A stretch of DNA of 64,000 bases, from contig NZ_FZOJ01000004.1 of the NCBI RefSeq assembly GCF_900188145.1, positions 1-64,000 of the forward strand, read 5' to 3'. The position numbers and the translations under genes are program-made. The notes under the pieces were generated by a model. That model was not told the origin of the DNA, ran no database searches, and was given only the letters and a program-made list of their open reading frames with translations. This document shows positions 26,180-35,886 of the stretch, piece by piece. Numbering within the stretch: the stretch's first letter is position 1; each line of letters opens with the position of its first letter. This DNA is from Anaerovirgula multivorans (GTDB taxonomy: Bacteria; Bacillota; Clostridia; Peptostreptococcales; Natronincolaceae).

Positions 26180-27124
26180 TTAAGCTTTTCTTTTTATGAT
26201 TTCTTCTACAGCTTTTACCATCTCTTCCTTTGTTAATCCATATTTCTTTAACAATTCATCCGGCTTTCCAGACTCTCCAAAGGTGTCTAGGGTACCTATT
26301 CTCTTCATAGGTACAGGATAATTTTCCACAACTACCTCTGCTACAGCTGAACCTAAGCCTCCTATAACATTGTGTTCTTCCACTGTTACAATAGCTCCTG
26401 TTTCTTTTGCAGCCTTTATAATGAGTTCTTTATCGATTGGCTTTATCGTATGTATATTAATTACCCTCACAAATAAACCCTTTTCTTCTAAAATCTTGCT
26501 AGCCTCTAGAGCTTCCCCTACCATAATACCAGTAGCTATAAGAGTAGCATCCTTTCCATCCTTTAGTAAAACACCCTTACCTATTTCATATTTATAACTT
26601 TCTTCATCATTAATAATAGGCACTCCTGCTCTACCTAATCTAACATAGACAGGCCCTTCCATTTCTGCTATGGCATGAATAGCTGCTTTAGTTTCCACTG
26701 CATCAGCGGGAACAATTACCGTCATATTTGGAATTGTCCTCATGCAAGAAATATCTTCTAACGCTTGATGTGAAGCTCCATCTTCTCCTACCGTTAGACC
26801 TGCATGGGTTGCACACACCTTAACATTTAGACTAGGATATCCAATAGAATTTCGGATAATCTCGAAGGCTCTTCCAGTTGCAAACATAGCGAAGGTACTG
26901 GCAAAGGGTGTTTTTCCTGTTGTTGCTAGACCAGCAGCAGTTCCCATCATATTTTGTTCAGAAATACCCATATTAAAAAATCTTTCAGGGAAGTTTTTAC
27001 TGAAGCCTGCTGTCTTCGTGGACTTAGATAAATCAGCATCAAGCACAACCACATTAGGGTTTTTCTTGCCAACCTCAATTAAAGCTTCTCCGTAGGCTTC
27101 TCTCGTAGCAATTTTTTTAGTCAT
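26180..27124 (-). CDS. Transketolase, C-terminal subunit
   Basis: A 314-residue protein equal to the second half of transketolase: the pyrimidine-binding domain ([44 protein letters not shown]) and the C-terminal domain ([17 protein letters not shown]). With the preceding gene it forms the split transketolase common in clostridia and archaea, interconverting pentose-phosphate-pathway sugars with thiamine diphosphate. I start it at ATG 27124, which overlaps the upstream stop by eight bases (ATGACTAA) and has AGGAGGTGAAGG before it, indicating translational coupling. Confidence 0.92.
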   Translation of the reverse strand: MTKKIATREAYGEALIEVGKKNPNVVVLDADLSKSTKTAGFSKNFPERFFNMGISEQNMMGTAAGLATTGKTPFASTFAMFATGRAFEIIRNSIGYPSLNVKVCATHAGLTVGEDGASHQALEDISCMRTIPNMTVIVPADAVETKAAIHAIAEMEGPVYVRLGRAGVPIINDEESYKYEIGKGVLLKDGKDATLIATGIMVGEALEASKILEEKGLFVRVINIHTIKPIDKELIIKAAKETGAIVTVEEHNVIGGLGSAVAEVVVENYPVPMKRIGTLDTFGESGKPDELLKKYGLTKEEMVKAVEEIIKRKA

Positions 27125-27947
27125 TGCCTTCACCTCCTAATTCCTCTAATGCCCTTATTTTATCATCTTCTTTAGGAGCATTGCCATGCCAATCCACTGA
27201 ATTTTCCATAAAGGAAACTCCTTTACCTTTAATTGTATTGGCTACAATCATGGTTGGTTTTCCCTTTGTATTTCTAGCTTCTTGAAAAGCATTAATGATT
27301 TCTTCAAGAGAATGTCCATCAATTTCTATTACATGCCAACCAAAGGCTTCAAACTTATCAACTACCGGGTGAACACCCATAACTTCAGCATTGGGTCCGT
27401 CAATCTGAAGTTTGTTATAATCTATTATAGCAGTAAGATTATCTAGTTTATGATGAGCTGATGCCATAGCAGTTTCCCATACAATACCCTCCTGTAATTC
27501 TCCATCACCTAGAAGAGCATATACTCTGTAATCTTTTTTATCAATCTTTCCTGCTAAAGCCATGCCACAGGAAGAAGAAAAACCTTGACCAAGAGACCCA
27601 GTAGACATTTCCACTCCAGGAGTACCTTTCATTTCAGGATGTCCCTGTAGCATTGCTCCCATTTTTCTAAGCTTCTTTAATTCTTCCTTAGGGAAGAATC
27701 CTTTTTCTGCTAATGCAGCATATAAAACTGGAGCAGCATGCCCTTTAGAAAGAACAAATCGATCTCGTTCTTCCCATTTTGGGTTTTGTACATCAATCTT
27801 CATTTCATGGAAATACAATACTGCCAAAATATCTGTAGCTGATAAGGATCCTCCTGGATGACCTGAACCAGCTTCATACAGCATTTCAATAATATTTCTG
27901 CGTATTGCTGTTGCTTTTTGATTTAATAAATTGCAATCAATACTCAA
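27117..27947 (-). CDS. Transketolase, N-terminal subunit
   Basis: A 276-residue protein equal to the thiamine-diphosphate-binding half of transketolase: [30 protein letters not shown], and [14 protein letters not shown] with the GDG...N motif continuing at [10 protein letters not shown]. It is the partner of the 26180 gene, which it overlaps. GGAGGGATATC precedes the ATG. An interspersed repeat with a long hairpin (27965-28116) lies directly upstream, in the place where its promoter is expected. Confidence 0.92.
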   Translation of the reverse strand: MSIDCNLLNQKATAIRRNIIEMLYEAGSGHPGGSLSATDILAVLYFHEMKIDVQNPKWEERDRFVLSKGHAAPVLYAALAEKGFFPKEELKKLRKMGAMLQGHPEMKGTPGVEMSTGSLGQGFSSSCGMALAGKIDKKDYRVYALLGDGELQEGIVWETAMASAHHKLDNLTAIIDYNKLQIDGPNAEVMGVHPVVDKFEAFGWHVIEIDGHSLEEIINAFQEARNTKGKPTMIVANTIKGKGVSFMENSVDWHGNAPKEDDKIRALEELGGEGND

Positions 27948-27964
27948 ACGATATCCCTCCTACT

Positions 27965-28116
27965 TTTTTATCTTCAGTGTAGTGCTTGGACTCCCTCTTT
28001 CACAAGCGGCAGTCCAAGCACTACATCCTTGAAATAAATTTGGCTACAATTCAGATAAAAAAACTTTTTCTAGATAAACAAACCAAACTTTCGGTTGCCT
28101 ACTTATGAATTAAGTC
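27965..28116 (+). repeat. Interspersed repeat with hairpin, copy 1
   Basis: TTTTATCTTC at the left is followed by a 14-15 base stem GTAGTGCTTGGACT / AGTCCAAGCACTAC (27979-27992 and 28011-28024) with an 18-base loop containing CTTTCAC. Then come CATCCTTGAAATAAATTTGG, TACAATTCAGATAAAA and a tail TGAATTAAGTCTTATTTTG. A second copy with the same order is at 38912-39046, and a hairpin-less copy at 20699. The tail reaches the stop codon of the YitT gene. Confidence 0.7.
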
Positions 28117-28980
28117 TTATTTTGCCTCTTTAAAGCCTTCTCCTAGTACTTCATGGGCGGTGGTTACCATAATAAAGGCTTTTTCATCGATTTCATACAC
28201 AATTTTCTTTAGTTTTGCCACTTGTGCACGATTTACTACGCACATAAGTACATCTTTTTTGCTACCAGTATAAAGTCCTCTGGCTTCTAAGGCGGTAACA
28301 CCTCTACCAATTTCTTGTATAATTCTGTCTCCAATGATGTTGGAATCTTTAGAAATGATATAAAAAGCTTTTGCATAGCTTAAACCTTCTACAATAAAAT
28401 CTGCTAACTTCACAGTTATATAAAGAGCAATCACTGAATAGAGGGAAGTTTCTATGTTTTTCTCTACAACGCCTGCCGTCGCTACAACAATCAAGTCTAA
28501 AATCATCATTAGCTTAGCAGTACTTACAGTGGGAAAGTACTTATTTAAAATGGCTCCCGCTAGATCGGTTCCTCCTGTTGTACCACCAAACCGAAAAACA
28601 GCTCCCAACCCAACTCCTAGAAGAACACCTCCATATATGGCAGCTAGTAGCACATCGTGGGTAATCATTGCTCCTTCTCCAAAAATGATTAGAAATAATC
28701 GTATAAATCCAGATAAAATGAATATAGCATAGGCAGTTTTCACCCCAAAGGCTTTCCCTAATATGATTAAACCTGTAATAAATAGAGGAATGTTTATGAT
28801 AAGATTTGTTATGTCAATAGGTATACCAATTAGCCCTTCAATAATGATTGCTAATCCTGTTACTCCTCCTGGAGCAATCATATTGGGTTTTAAAAAAAAG
28901 TTAAGGCTAATTGCCATTAGAGCACAGCCTATGGTAATTCCTATATATTCAATGATAGCACTATGTTTCTTATTACTCAA
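28117..28980 (-). CDS. YitT family membrane protein (DUF161-DUF2179)
   Basis: A 287-residue protein with five or six membrane helices in the N-terminal two thirds (FLKPNMIAPGGVTGLAI, FRFGGTTGGTDLAGAIL) and a cytoplasmic DUF2179 domain at the C-terminus (about 205-285; GVTALEARGLYTGSKKDVLM). The family is common in Firmicutes; no transport substrate is established. I prefer the TTG at 28980, because the TTG at 28995 overlaps the TTGGAGGG ribosome site itself. It lies immediately downstream of the wall-polymer gene at 29005 on the same strand, with about 24 bases between. Confidence 0.82.
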   Translation of the reverse strand: MSNKKHSAIIEYIGITIGCALMAISLNFFLKPNMIAPGGVTGLAIIIEGLIGIPIDITNLIINIPLFITGLIILGKAFGVKTAYAIFILSGFIRLFLIIFGEGAMITHDVLLAAIYGGVLLGVGLGAVFRFGGTTGGTDLAGAILNKYFPTVSTAKLMMILDLIVVATAGVVEKNIETSLYSVIALYITVKLADFIVEGLSYAKAFYIISKDSNIIGDRIIQEIGRGVTALEARGLYTGSKKDVLMCVVNRAQVAKLKKIVYEIDEKAFIMVTTAHEVLGEGFKEAK

Positions 28981-29004
28981 GGAAAATCCCTCCAAATTAA
29001 AATA

Positions 29005-29727
29005 CTACTGTTTCACGATTACTTGGATTAAAAACTTTGGTAGGACCATCATCCGCTTCATTCTCCAAGGCTCTTTCATCAATCTATAAAACCATTCTAA
29101 ACCTACTTTTTGAAAGATTACTGGTGCTCTTTTTGCCGTGCCAGCATAAATATCTACACTGCCCCCTACCCCCATTGCAATTTTACAATTCAATTGATCT
29201 TGATATCGATCAATCCATTTTTCCTGTTTAGGAGCTCCGAGGCATACAAAAAGAAGATCAGGAGCTGCTGCATTAATATCTGCAATAATCTCATTTTCAT
29301 CCGCTTCCTGAAAATAGCCATGATGCAATCCAGCAATTTTAATTCCCGGATATTGCTGTTCTATGTTTTTGCATGCTATTTCTGCCGTACCAGGCTTACC
29401 TCCCAATAGATAAATAGATCTCTTCTTGTCTCCACAGTAGTTTAAAAGTCTATCCATTGTATCTACACCAGTAACTCTTTCCTTCAAACCTAATCCTTTT
29501 ATCTTTGAGGCAATCAATAGACCAATACCATCTGGCAATACTAAGTCTGCTCCCTCAATAACCTTTAATAATCTCTGATCCTCCTGAGCCAGCATAACAA
29601 TTTCTGGATTTGGTGTGTAGATCTTCTTTATAGAAGACCCCTCCAAAAACAATACCAATTTTTGAAAAGCCTCCTCCTGCGAAATCATGTCTATTGGTAC
29701 GCCCAATATTCTAACTTGTTTTCTCAT
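29005..29727 (-). CDS. WecG/TagA/CpsF family glycosyltransferase
   Basis: A 240-residue GT26 family enzyme: RILGVPIDMIS at the start, TPNPEIVMLAQ, LPDGIGLLIAS with the conserved Asp, LLGGKPGTAE, and GAPKQEKWI with GVGGSVDIYAGTAKRAP near the end. These transferases add N-acetylmannosaminyl residues to undecaprenyl-linked GlcNAc at the inner membrane face and start linkage units for wall teichoic acids or secondary wall polymers. Its ATG overlaps the stop of the csaB homologue by four bases (ATGA). With csaB and the 30884 gene it forms a wall-polymer operon. Confidence 0.88.
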   Translation of the reverse strand: MRKQVRILGVPIDMISQEEAFQKLVLFLEGSSIKKIYTPNPEIVMLAQEDQRLLKVIEGADLVLPDGIGLLIASKIKGLGLKERVTGVDTMDRLLNYCGDKKRSIYLLGGKPGTAEIACKNIEQQYPGIKIAGLHHGYFQEADENEIIADINAAAPDLLFVCLGAPKQEKWIDRYQDQLNCKIAMGVGGSVDIYAGTAKRAPVIFQKVGLEWFYRLMKEPWRMKRMMVLPKFLIQVIVKQ

Positions 29728-30821
29728 TGCTTTTCTCCTTCTTGCATAAACTTACTAAATATCTCTATGTTCATTTCCATTTTCTTATGCAAACTTTTTT
29801 TTACTCCCCTAAGCTGTTGAATATGCTCGTCTCTATGTTCAATAACAGCATCAATTGTAGACCAAAGATGTATAATATCAATTTTTTCAACGATTCCACC
29901 ATTTTTTTGGTTAACTAGCTTTAAAAAGTTTTTTATTTTCGCATCATATTCCAAACCCACCATAGGCACTTCAGCAATAGCCGCAAAAATAAGAGAGTGT
30001 AACCGCATACCTAATAGAAGATCTAGTCTGCTTATCATTCCTATTATTTCCCTAGGACTATATTGAGATTCAATTATTTTAGGTGTCCCCTTCATCATAG
30101 CAGCTATTTCCCTTGATGTATCTATATCACTAGGAAATTGCATTGGAATAAAAACGACACCATAATTTCTACTCATTAAATAATCAGCGGTTTTAGCTAC
30201 CACCTCTTTATAATGGGTTTGTCCCTTCCATTCTCTTACAGATATTCCTACCCATTTCTTCGTCGTTTCTATTGCTTCCTTTTGTAATATTGTTTCAACC
30301 TTTTCTTCTGATATATCTTCTAATCCAAAAGCAATATCTGCCGTTACAACAATATCCTTCTTTATACCAAGGGATTGCATATATTCCTTTGATTGATAAT
30401 CCCTCACAGTAATAACATCTACTTGGTTAATAATATACTTTACAAGTTTTTTATTAGAATACCTAGTGATTGGACCGAATCCATTTCCATAGAACATCAC
30501 TCTTTTTCCCATTTTCTTAGCTAAAAGAATAATCACTGAATAATAGATTAAGGATCTACTACTGGTAACGTCCTGTAATATAGAACCTCCGCCACTAATA
30601 ACAACATCCGATTCTTTAATGGCTTTTATTACTTCCTTAAAGCTGTTTCTACTAACAGCGTCAATACCGTATTTCTGAAATGTATCCTTTGCCTTGTAGC
30701 TAAGAGCTGTCAGTTTTACATCTGCTAATGTCTTTTTAATTTGGTCAATAATAGCTTCTAAAATTGCTTCATCTCCTGTATTTTGAAAACCATAATAACC
30801 GAACAAAAATATTTTTTTCAT
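29724..30821 (-). CDS. csaB: Polysaccharide pyruvyl transferase CsaB
   Basis: A 365-residue pyruvyl transferase: the N-terminal GYYGFQNTGDEAILEAII signature, VVISGGGSILQD, VMFYGNGFGPI, and LLLGMRLHSLIFAAIAEVP in the C-terminal half. CsaB adds pyruvate ketal to the secondary cell-wall polymer, which then anchors proteins with SLH domains, so the organism probably has an S-layer or SLH surface proteins (none seen in this window). I start it at ATG 30821, preceded by AGAGAGGAAG. It overlaps the following transferase gene. Confidence 0.87.
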   Translation of the reverse strand: MKKIFLFGYYGFQNTGDEAILEAIIDQIKKTLADVKLTALSYKAKDTFQKYGIDAVSRNSFKEVIKAIKESDVVISGGGSILQDVTSSRSLIYYSVIILLAKKMGKRVMFYGNGFGPITRYSNKKLVKYIINQVDVITVRDYQSKEYMQSLGIKKDIVVTADIAFGLEDISEEKVETILQKEAIETTKKWVGISVREWKGQTHYKEVVAKTADYLMSRNYGVVFIPMQFPSDIDTSREIAAMMKGTPKIIESQYSPREIIGMISRLDLLLGMRLHSLIFAAIAEVPMVGLEYDAKIKNFLKLVNQKNGGIVEKIDIIHLWSTIDAVIEHRDEHIQQLRGVKKSLHKKMEMNIEIFSKFMQEGEKQ

Positions 30822-30883
30822 CTGTTTCTTCCTCTCTTGCCCTTTCAAACTAAACAAAAGGATAGATTGTTATAAGAAAAGCC

Positions 30884-33076
30884 TTAGCCTTGTTCTTGTT
30901 GAAATAGATTCATTTGTTTGATTCGATAAAACAACCTTTTGGCTATTTCAAATAATAAAATGTATAAAATGCCCATGAAGATACCAAGTGCCAGCGAATA
31001 CACAGTTCTAATTACAGATAAATATACAGGGGTTCTTAAATGACTGAAGGTATTTGCAATAGAGGTTTGTCCTATAATAGCAGCCAACCCTGATAAAAAC
31101 ATTAAACTTTTTATTTTATTTTTAGCGAAATATATACCTAGCATTAAAGCAGGAAAACCGATAAAAAACTCTTTATTTCTAGGTCTAGCCAATAGATTTT
31201 CTTCTAATATATTTCTTAGAATTAATTCAGCTGTTGAAGCTTGAATATTTGTTTCATGACCAGTTCGAGCCATATAGATATATCCAACAGCCCCTATAAC
31301 TAGAGCAAAAATTACATAAATAATTTTTATATCCTCAAATAAGAAGGTTCTTATATCCTTAGTCCTTAGAGCTGGTTCTTGATTGTCAGCAGTTTTCCTC
31401 CTATATCCAAAATATGCAATATAAATTACAACAAAAGCTACTATTGGAACCATCTGACTGATTTTTACACCTCTAAAAATGTCCATTTCTAATAGATATT
31501 CAATATGAGATAAAATAGCCGCCACAAATAAACCACCTAAAAGTGATATAGCAGAAACGATGATCAAATCTCTAGCTGCATATAAAATTTGATGATATAA
31601 TTTATTGTTTCGATTTTCTTTATAAAGATACTGATGACTCTTGTGGGAAAAATATAGCATTCCCAAAGTAGGAAATACCATAGCTGCTATCAATGCCATT
31701 ACTTTGTCCATCAACATCGGTCTTACTACAAAGGCAGCAGGCACCATAAGCAATCCAATAGCCAATAGTCCATATTTTACTTTTCTGTTTAATTTCAACA
31801 AATAGCTTAACAATAAAATGCTGGCAGCAACAATACCCCATCCCATCAGAGTTTGCTTGGCAATTCTTACTCTTATAGGTTCCATTACACTACTTCTACC
31901 TAAAGTCATACCGTGTTCAGCAATTCTAGCCTCTAATCCCTGGAACATTTTTTCATATTCATCATAGTCAGTGATATATATAAACTGATCAAACCTGGTT
32001 GTTAATTGATCCTTTTTAAAGGGTTTAAAAAATATAAAACGTATATTTCGTTCCGTCACTGCCCTATATAAGTTATTTTCTATTTCCTCTGCACCTTCAT
32101 AGTTCAAATATTCAAAATTTTCCTGAATGTAAGGCCATACAGAGAAAACCCTTACAGCATCATAATTTAAGCTTCTAACCAGTAAATTTAATCCTTCTTG
32201 TTCTATATGACTTCTTTGAACAGATGTCTCAATCATTCCTGCTTTTATATTATTCTCCAACATGTATTTTATTACTATCTCGTGATGATTAGGATAGCCT
32301 AGCACCTCTCCTCCACTAAAAATGAAAACAGGTGGCTTCATTTCATAGGTCTCAAAATCAGTTAAAACCGCTTCTATATATTTTTCCTGCATCCATTCTT
32401 TATAGGTATAGGGTCTTGGAAGTACCTTTAGACCACTTTCTTCAATAAGTCTTATTTTTCCCTCATCAAAACCTAATCCTACCTGCATTAGCTTAGATGC
32501 ATAAGGTTTATGTCTTGGAGCTGATAGCTTCCCATCCATATCCACCAGGTTAAGATTATTTCTATACAATGCCTCTCTTATTGTCCCATGTAATTGTATC
32601 ACAAAGTATTCTTCTCGAGATATAACCTTAAATTCTTCTGAAGAGTATCGCCCTTCTAACCCACTAAGAATAAAATCAAAAAGTTCTTGTGACTTTGTTG
32701 TCACCACAACATCATACTCGCTAATCTCTTCATTATCAATGTATTCTATTACTTCAGAGGGATAGATTTCTCTCCATCCAGCCTCCTGAAATAGCTGCCA
32801 TCCCATAAATACTTCTAATTGTTGATTCTCCATCAATAGGGACTCTATGCTTTCCTCCTGCAGTCCAACATACTGTACCCCTAAACCTTTAAATTTTTCG
32901 AACCACCAACCCAATGTTTCCTCCGATTGATTTGCCATACCCTCAAATTCACTGTAGTCTAATACCACATCTACAACCTTATTATTGGATTCAACAGCAA
33001 TCCTTGCACTTAAGGTGGAACCTAGTGCAAATACGCTTAAAAGGATCACCGCCAGTAAAACAACATTTTTCTTCAT
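30884..33076 (-). CDS. DUF5693 family membrane protein
   Basis: A 730-residue protein with an N-terminal signal-anchor, an extracytoplasmic domain of about 360 residues with a TIM-barrel-like pattern (FIFSGGEVLGYPNHHE near residue 245), and then about ten membrane helices from residue 395 to 715. It matches the DUF5693 family that accompanies csaB in clostridia. The pairing suggests a role in export or modification of the pyruvylated wall polymer (inference). I start it at ATG 33076 because GAGGTG lies just upstream. It is followed at 62 bases by csaB. Confidence 0.8.
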   Translation of the reverse strand: MKKNVVLLAVILLSVFALGSTLSARIAVESNNKVVDVVLDYSEFEGMANQSEETLGWWFEKFKGLGVQYVGLQEESIESLLMENQQLEVFMGWQLFQEAGWREIYPSEVIEYIDNEEISEYDVVVTTKSQELFDFILSGLEGRYSSEEFKVISREEYFVIQLHGTIREALYRNNLNLVDMDGKLSAPRHKPYASKLMQVGLGFDEGKIRLIEESGLKVLPRPYTYKEWMQEKYIEAVLTDFETYEMKPPVFIFSGGEVLGYPNHHEIVIKYMLENNIKAGMIETSVQRSHIEQEGLNLLVRSLNYDAVRVFSVWPYIQENFEYLNYEGAEEIENNLYRAVTERNIRFIFFKPFKKDQLTTRFDQFIYITDYDEYEKMFQGLEARIAEHGMTLGRSSVMEPIRVRIAKQTLMGWGIVAASILLLSYLLKLNRKVKYGLLAIGLLMVPAAFVVRPMLMDKVMALIAAMVFPTLGMLYFSHKSHQYLYKENRNNKLYHQILYAARDLIIVSAISLLGGLFVAAILSHIEYLLEMDIFRGVKISQMVPIVAFVVIYIAYFGYRRKTADNQEPALRTKDIRTFLFEDIKIIYVIFALVIGAVGYIYMARTGHETNIQASTAELILRNILEENLLARPRNKEFFIGFPALMLGIYFAKNKIKSLMFLSGLAAIIGQTSIANTFSHLRTPVYLSVIRTVYSLALGIFMGILYILLFEIAKRLFYRIKQMNLFQQEQG

Positions 33077-33187
33077 GAAAAGCACCTCATCAACTTATAT
33101 TTTTCATTTGGAGAATATTTATATTACTTCTTAATTTTAACCGAATATCAGAGTAATATAGCTATACTTAACTTTAATACACTAAGA

Positions 33188-33213
33188 ACTGAATTAAGCC
33201 TCATTTTATTATG
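33188..33213 (+). repeat. Fragment of the interspersed repeat tail
   Basis: ACTGAATTAAGCCTCATTTT closely parallels the tails at 39029-39046 and 28105-28120. It lies between the acyltransferase and DUF5693 genes. Confidence 0.35.
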
Positions 33214-33220
33214 ATATTAC

Positions 33221-34285
33221 TTATAGGCCCCTCTGTAAAGTAACTTTTTTTCTCTTTCTACTTTTAAAATACTGAGTAAGCTTATACTTTAAGGAACTAT
33301 ATAGTACTGCTAAAGGAACAACCATCCCATATACAATGATTATATTCAATAAGAATCTTCTTGTAATAGAAAGCATTCCCAAATTCGTCAAAAATTTTTC
33401 TGAAACAAAAATTGCAAGAGGGTGACTCAAATATATATAGTAGGAAGCTTTGCTAATTTTTTTTAATGCCCCATACAACACACTATTTTCTTTAGTAGCT
33501 ATCTGGTAAGCTACTAAAGAATAGAACATGATGGCTATAAGACAAAAGCTAAACCAGGTTAATTCTATCGTGAAATTATCTATTGATCTTTCTAATCCAT
33601 AATATTGATAAAACTGGTATCCATAATAACAACTTATACTAATATAACCAGCCGTAATTAAATACTTATATTTCAATAGTTTTTCTCTAATGATATCTAT
33701 ATACATAGCAGTATAGCAGCCTAAACCAAAGTAAAATGCATATCTGGCAAAAAAGCGATCTGCATAAGGAAATCGAACATATTTTACAGTAAAAATACTA
33801 ATGGCTAATAGAAAAATAAGAATGTAGTTATGATTAAATCGTTTAAAAATATATAGAAATACTCCAAATAACAGATAAAACTGCAAGATCGTTAGTATGA
33901 AATATAAATGATAGCTCATGTCTGCTAGTAAAAGGTTTTCTATAAGAAAATCCCATGAAAAAATATAATAGCCTTGATCAATAAAGTATTTATAATATAT
34001 AAGACTCCATAAAAAATAAGGAATTAATGTTGCAGAAAACCTCTTTTTTAGAAAGCTAAAATAATGGAAAGTCTTATCCTTATAGCTATAAAACATTGTT
34101 AACCCGCTTAAAAAAATAAATGTCGGTGTTGTAAATTTAACACTACGATTCAATAAAGAGAATATCTTCATGTGTATGCTATCACTTTGCAAAGTGGATA
34201 CTGGGATAGCCGAAATATGCACCAAAACCACTGCTAAGCAGGCAATCCCTCTTAATATATTTGCTTCATTTATTTGTTTTTTCAT
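33221..34285 (-). CDS. Acyltransferase 3 family membrane protein
   Basis: A 354-residue integral membrane protein with about ten helices and the acyltransferase-3 start: NILRGIACLAVVLVHISA, with the conserved Arg and His, then FTTPTFIFLSGLTMFYSY. Members transfer acyl groups, mostly acetyl, onto extracytoplasmic glycans. Position beside csaB and tagA-like genes suggests a wall polymer or exopolysaccharide target (inference). AGGTAGGGTG precedes ATG 34285. It appears to be transcribed alone. Confidence 0.82.
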   Translation of the reverse strand: MKKQINEANILRGIACLAVVLVHISAIPVSTLQSDSIHMKIFSLLNRSVKFTTPTFIFLSGLTMFYSYKDKTFHYFSFLKKRFSATLIPYFLWSLIYYKYFIDQGYYIFSWDFLIENLLLADMSYHLYFILTILQFYLLFGVFLYIFKRFNHNYILIFLLAISIFTVKYVRFPYADRFFARYAFYFGLGCYTAMYIDIIREKLLKYKYLITAGYISISCYYGYQFYQYYGLERSIDNFTIELTWFSFCLIAIMFYSLVAYQIATKENSVLYGALKKISKASYYIYLSHPLAIFVSEKFLTNLGMLSITRRFLLNIIIVYGMVVPLAVLYSSLKYKLTQYFKSRKRKKVTLQRGL

Positions 34286-34412
34286 ATGAATCACCCTACC
34301 TATATCAAATTTTGGTATAGAGGTTCTCTAATGCGCTCATGAATTTTAGCGAAACCGTAGCTCGTGTGTATTAAAATTTAAGTACAGAGGCGCATATCCA
34401 TAGTGCAATAAA

Positions 34413-34443
34413 AAGACTTCCTTATTATATAATGGGAAGTCTA
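34413..34443 (-). terminator. Intrinsic terminator
   Basis: AGACTTCC / GGAAGTCT with a loop of 12-13 bases, followed on the minus strand by TTTTTATT. It ends the 34468 gene. Confidence 0.8.
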
Positions 34444-34467
34444 AAAAATCCGATAATTATCACCCTG

Positions 34468-34956
34468 TTATTCCTCTACTCTATAGGAACCTCTAACCAT
34501 TAAAATTACATGATCGTCCAAAGCCCTAACTCCTCTACCATCACTCTTAGGCACAATGTGTAAATTGTTAGGAAGAATGGTTTGATTTTTTTGAATATCT
34601 CTTCCAGCTGTTACATTGGCAAGACCTCCACTAGGACTATCTATTGCCACAGCACTACCACCCCGCAAGATAATTTCTGCTCCTTCATCGGCAATCAATT
34701 TTTCACCAGTTTTTAAAGAAACAATATCAATACTAGTCCCTGTTGAAGCTCCCCCATTAGATTGAGGTGATGAAACTTTTTCATCTATATAAAACTTTAA
34801 CTGCTCCATACGTTGCTCTACATAGGATAACGTAACGATAGGATCCTCACTAGATCCCGGTTCCTTTGTATTAGCATATACAACTTGTCCAATGATAACT
34901 AACCCAATAAGCACCATTATCAATGTAAGTATTGGTAATTTTTTAAACTTTGCCAT
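34468..34956 (-). CDS. Exported/anchored protein of unknown function
   Basis: A 162-residue protein with a signal-anchor (about residues 6-29), a short coiled segment (YVEQRMEQLKFYIDEKV) and a beta-rich domain containing GEKLIADEGAEIILRGGSAVAI and ILPNNLHIVPKSDGRGV. It looks like a conserved clostridial surface protein, but I do not know its function. I start at ATG 34956 because GGGGGG lies eight bases upstream; the first in-frame ATG is inside that site. Transcribed alone. Confidence 0.7.
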   Translation of the reverse strand: MAKFKKLPILTLIMVLIGLVIIGQVVYANTKEPGSSEDPIVTLSYVEQRMEQLKFYIDEKVSSPQSNGGASTGTSIDIVSLKTGEKLIADEGAEIILRGGSAVAIDSPSGGLANVTAGRDIQKNQTILPNNLHIVPKSDGRGVRALDDHVILMVRGSYRVEE

Positions 34957-35077
34957 TTTCTTCATCCCCCCTGTTTCTTGAGTAGCTAATTAGGTAATAT
35001 AATTCATTATTATACTATATATTACCTATGAATGGAAGTTCTATAATAGCGTCCCTATATTAAAATCAGCATTGAAA

Positions 35078-35105
35078 AAGACTTAAGTAAGTGTCTTAAG
35101 TCTTA
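35078..35105 (-). terminator. Intrinsic terminator overlapping the ndoA stop
   Basis: AAGACTTAAG / CTTAAGTCTT with a short loop and TTTTTC following on the minus strand. The left arm includes the ndoA stop codon. Confidence 0.8.
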
Positions 35106-35462
35106 AAAATCTACTAATCCTAAGCTTATATATAATGCTTCATTTACCTTCATCATCATCTCGTCATCTAAATGTCCAATTTTTTCCTCCAGCCTTTTTT
35201 TATCTATTGTTCTAATCTGTTCCAATAATATTACCGAATCCTTTGTTAAACCATATTCTGAGGCTTCTATTTCCACATGTGTCGGGAGCTTTGCTTTATT
35301 AATTTGAGAGGTGATAGCAGTCACAATAATAGTAGGGCTGTAGCGATTTCCGATATCATTTTGCACCACTAAAACAGGTCTTACTCCTCCCTGTTCAGAC
35401 CCGATTACTGGACTTAAATCTGCATAATATATATCGCCTCTTTTAACCACCAAGTTACTCAC
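35103..35462 (-). CDS. ndoA: Endoribonuclease toxin NdoA/MazF
   Basis: A 119-residue MazF/PemK-type endoribonuclease: [42 protein letters not shown] and the late [12 protein letters not shown] motif. These match Bacillus NdoA (EndoA), which cleaves mRNA at U-rich pentamers. It starts at GTG and overlaps the antitoxin gene by eight bases, the usual coupled arrangement. Its place downstream of alr is the standard Firmicutes synteny. Confidence 0.92.
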   Translation of the reverse strand: MSNLVVKRGDIYYADLSPVIGSEQGGVRPVLVVQNDIGNRYSPTIIVTAITSQINKAKLPTHVEIEASEYGLTKDSVILLEQIRTIDKKRLEEKIGHLDDEMMMKVNEALYISLGLVDF

Positions 35463-35730
35463 ACTCCGCTATTTCCGCCTCATAATTTTCTAATGAGGAT
35501 ACGTCTAGGCTTAAGCCTACTTCTGCAAGTGCCAGATTGATTGAAGCCATTTCTTGATAACCCTTCTTCATTTTTTCTCTTAGCTTAATTTTATTCTTCT
35601 CTCGAATAAATAATTTCATAGCCTCCCTTACAAACTCACTTCTATTGGTTTGTTCCATGGAAACTATAAAATCTACCTCTTTAAGAAGACTTTCAGGAAG
35701 ACTTATCATTATCCTTTTAGAATCAGCCAT
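35455..35730 (-). CDS. Antitoxin EndoAI, ribbon-helix-helix type
   Basis: A 91-residue protein with an N-terminal ribbon-helix-helix DNA-binding domain ([16 protein letters not shown], then [17 protein letters not shown]) and a C-terminal acidic tail that would wrap the toxin. It is the partner of the adjacent NdoA and probably autoregulates the pair. TGGAGGTGCAAG precedes the ATG. The alr gene lies upstream with a 156-base gap. Confidence 0.9.
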   Translation of the reverse strand: MADSKRIMISLPESLLKEVDFIVSMEQTNRSEFVREAMKLFIREKNKIKLREKMKKGYQEMASINLALAEVGLSLDVSSLENYEAEIAECE

Positions 35731-35886
35731 CTTGCACCTCCAGAATTAACAATCTATTTCCGTTAAGAGTATATATGATTTCTCTAAAAGTTATATACTC
35801 TTATATATCAATCATTATATATTATTTACTATAAGTGTGTCAATGTTACTAATAAATTATGCAAGGACATTAAAAAACATTCAAGA

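Noticed and set aside
26180-27947. Split transketolase as a broken gene
   Set aside because: The two-subunit form with coupled overlap is the normal arrangement in clostridia and archaea.
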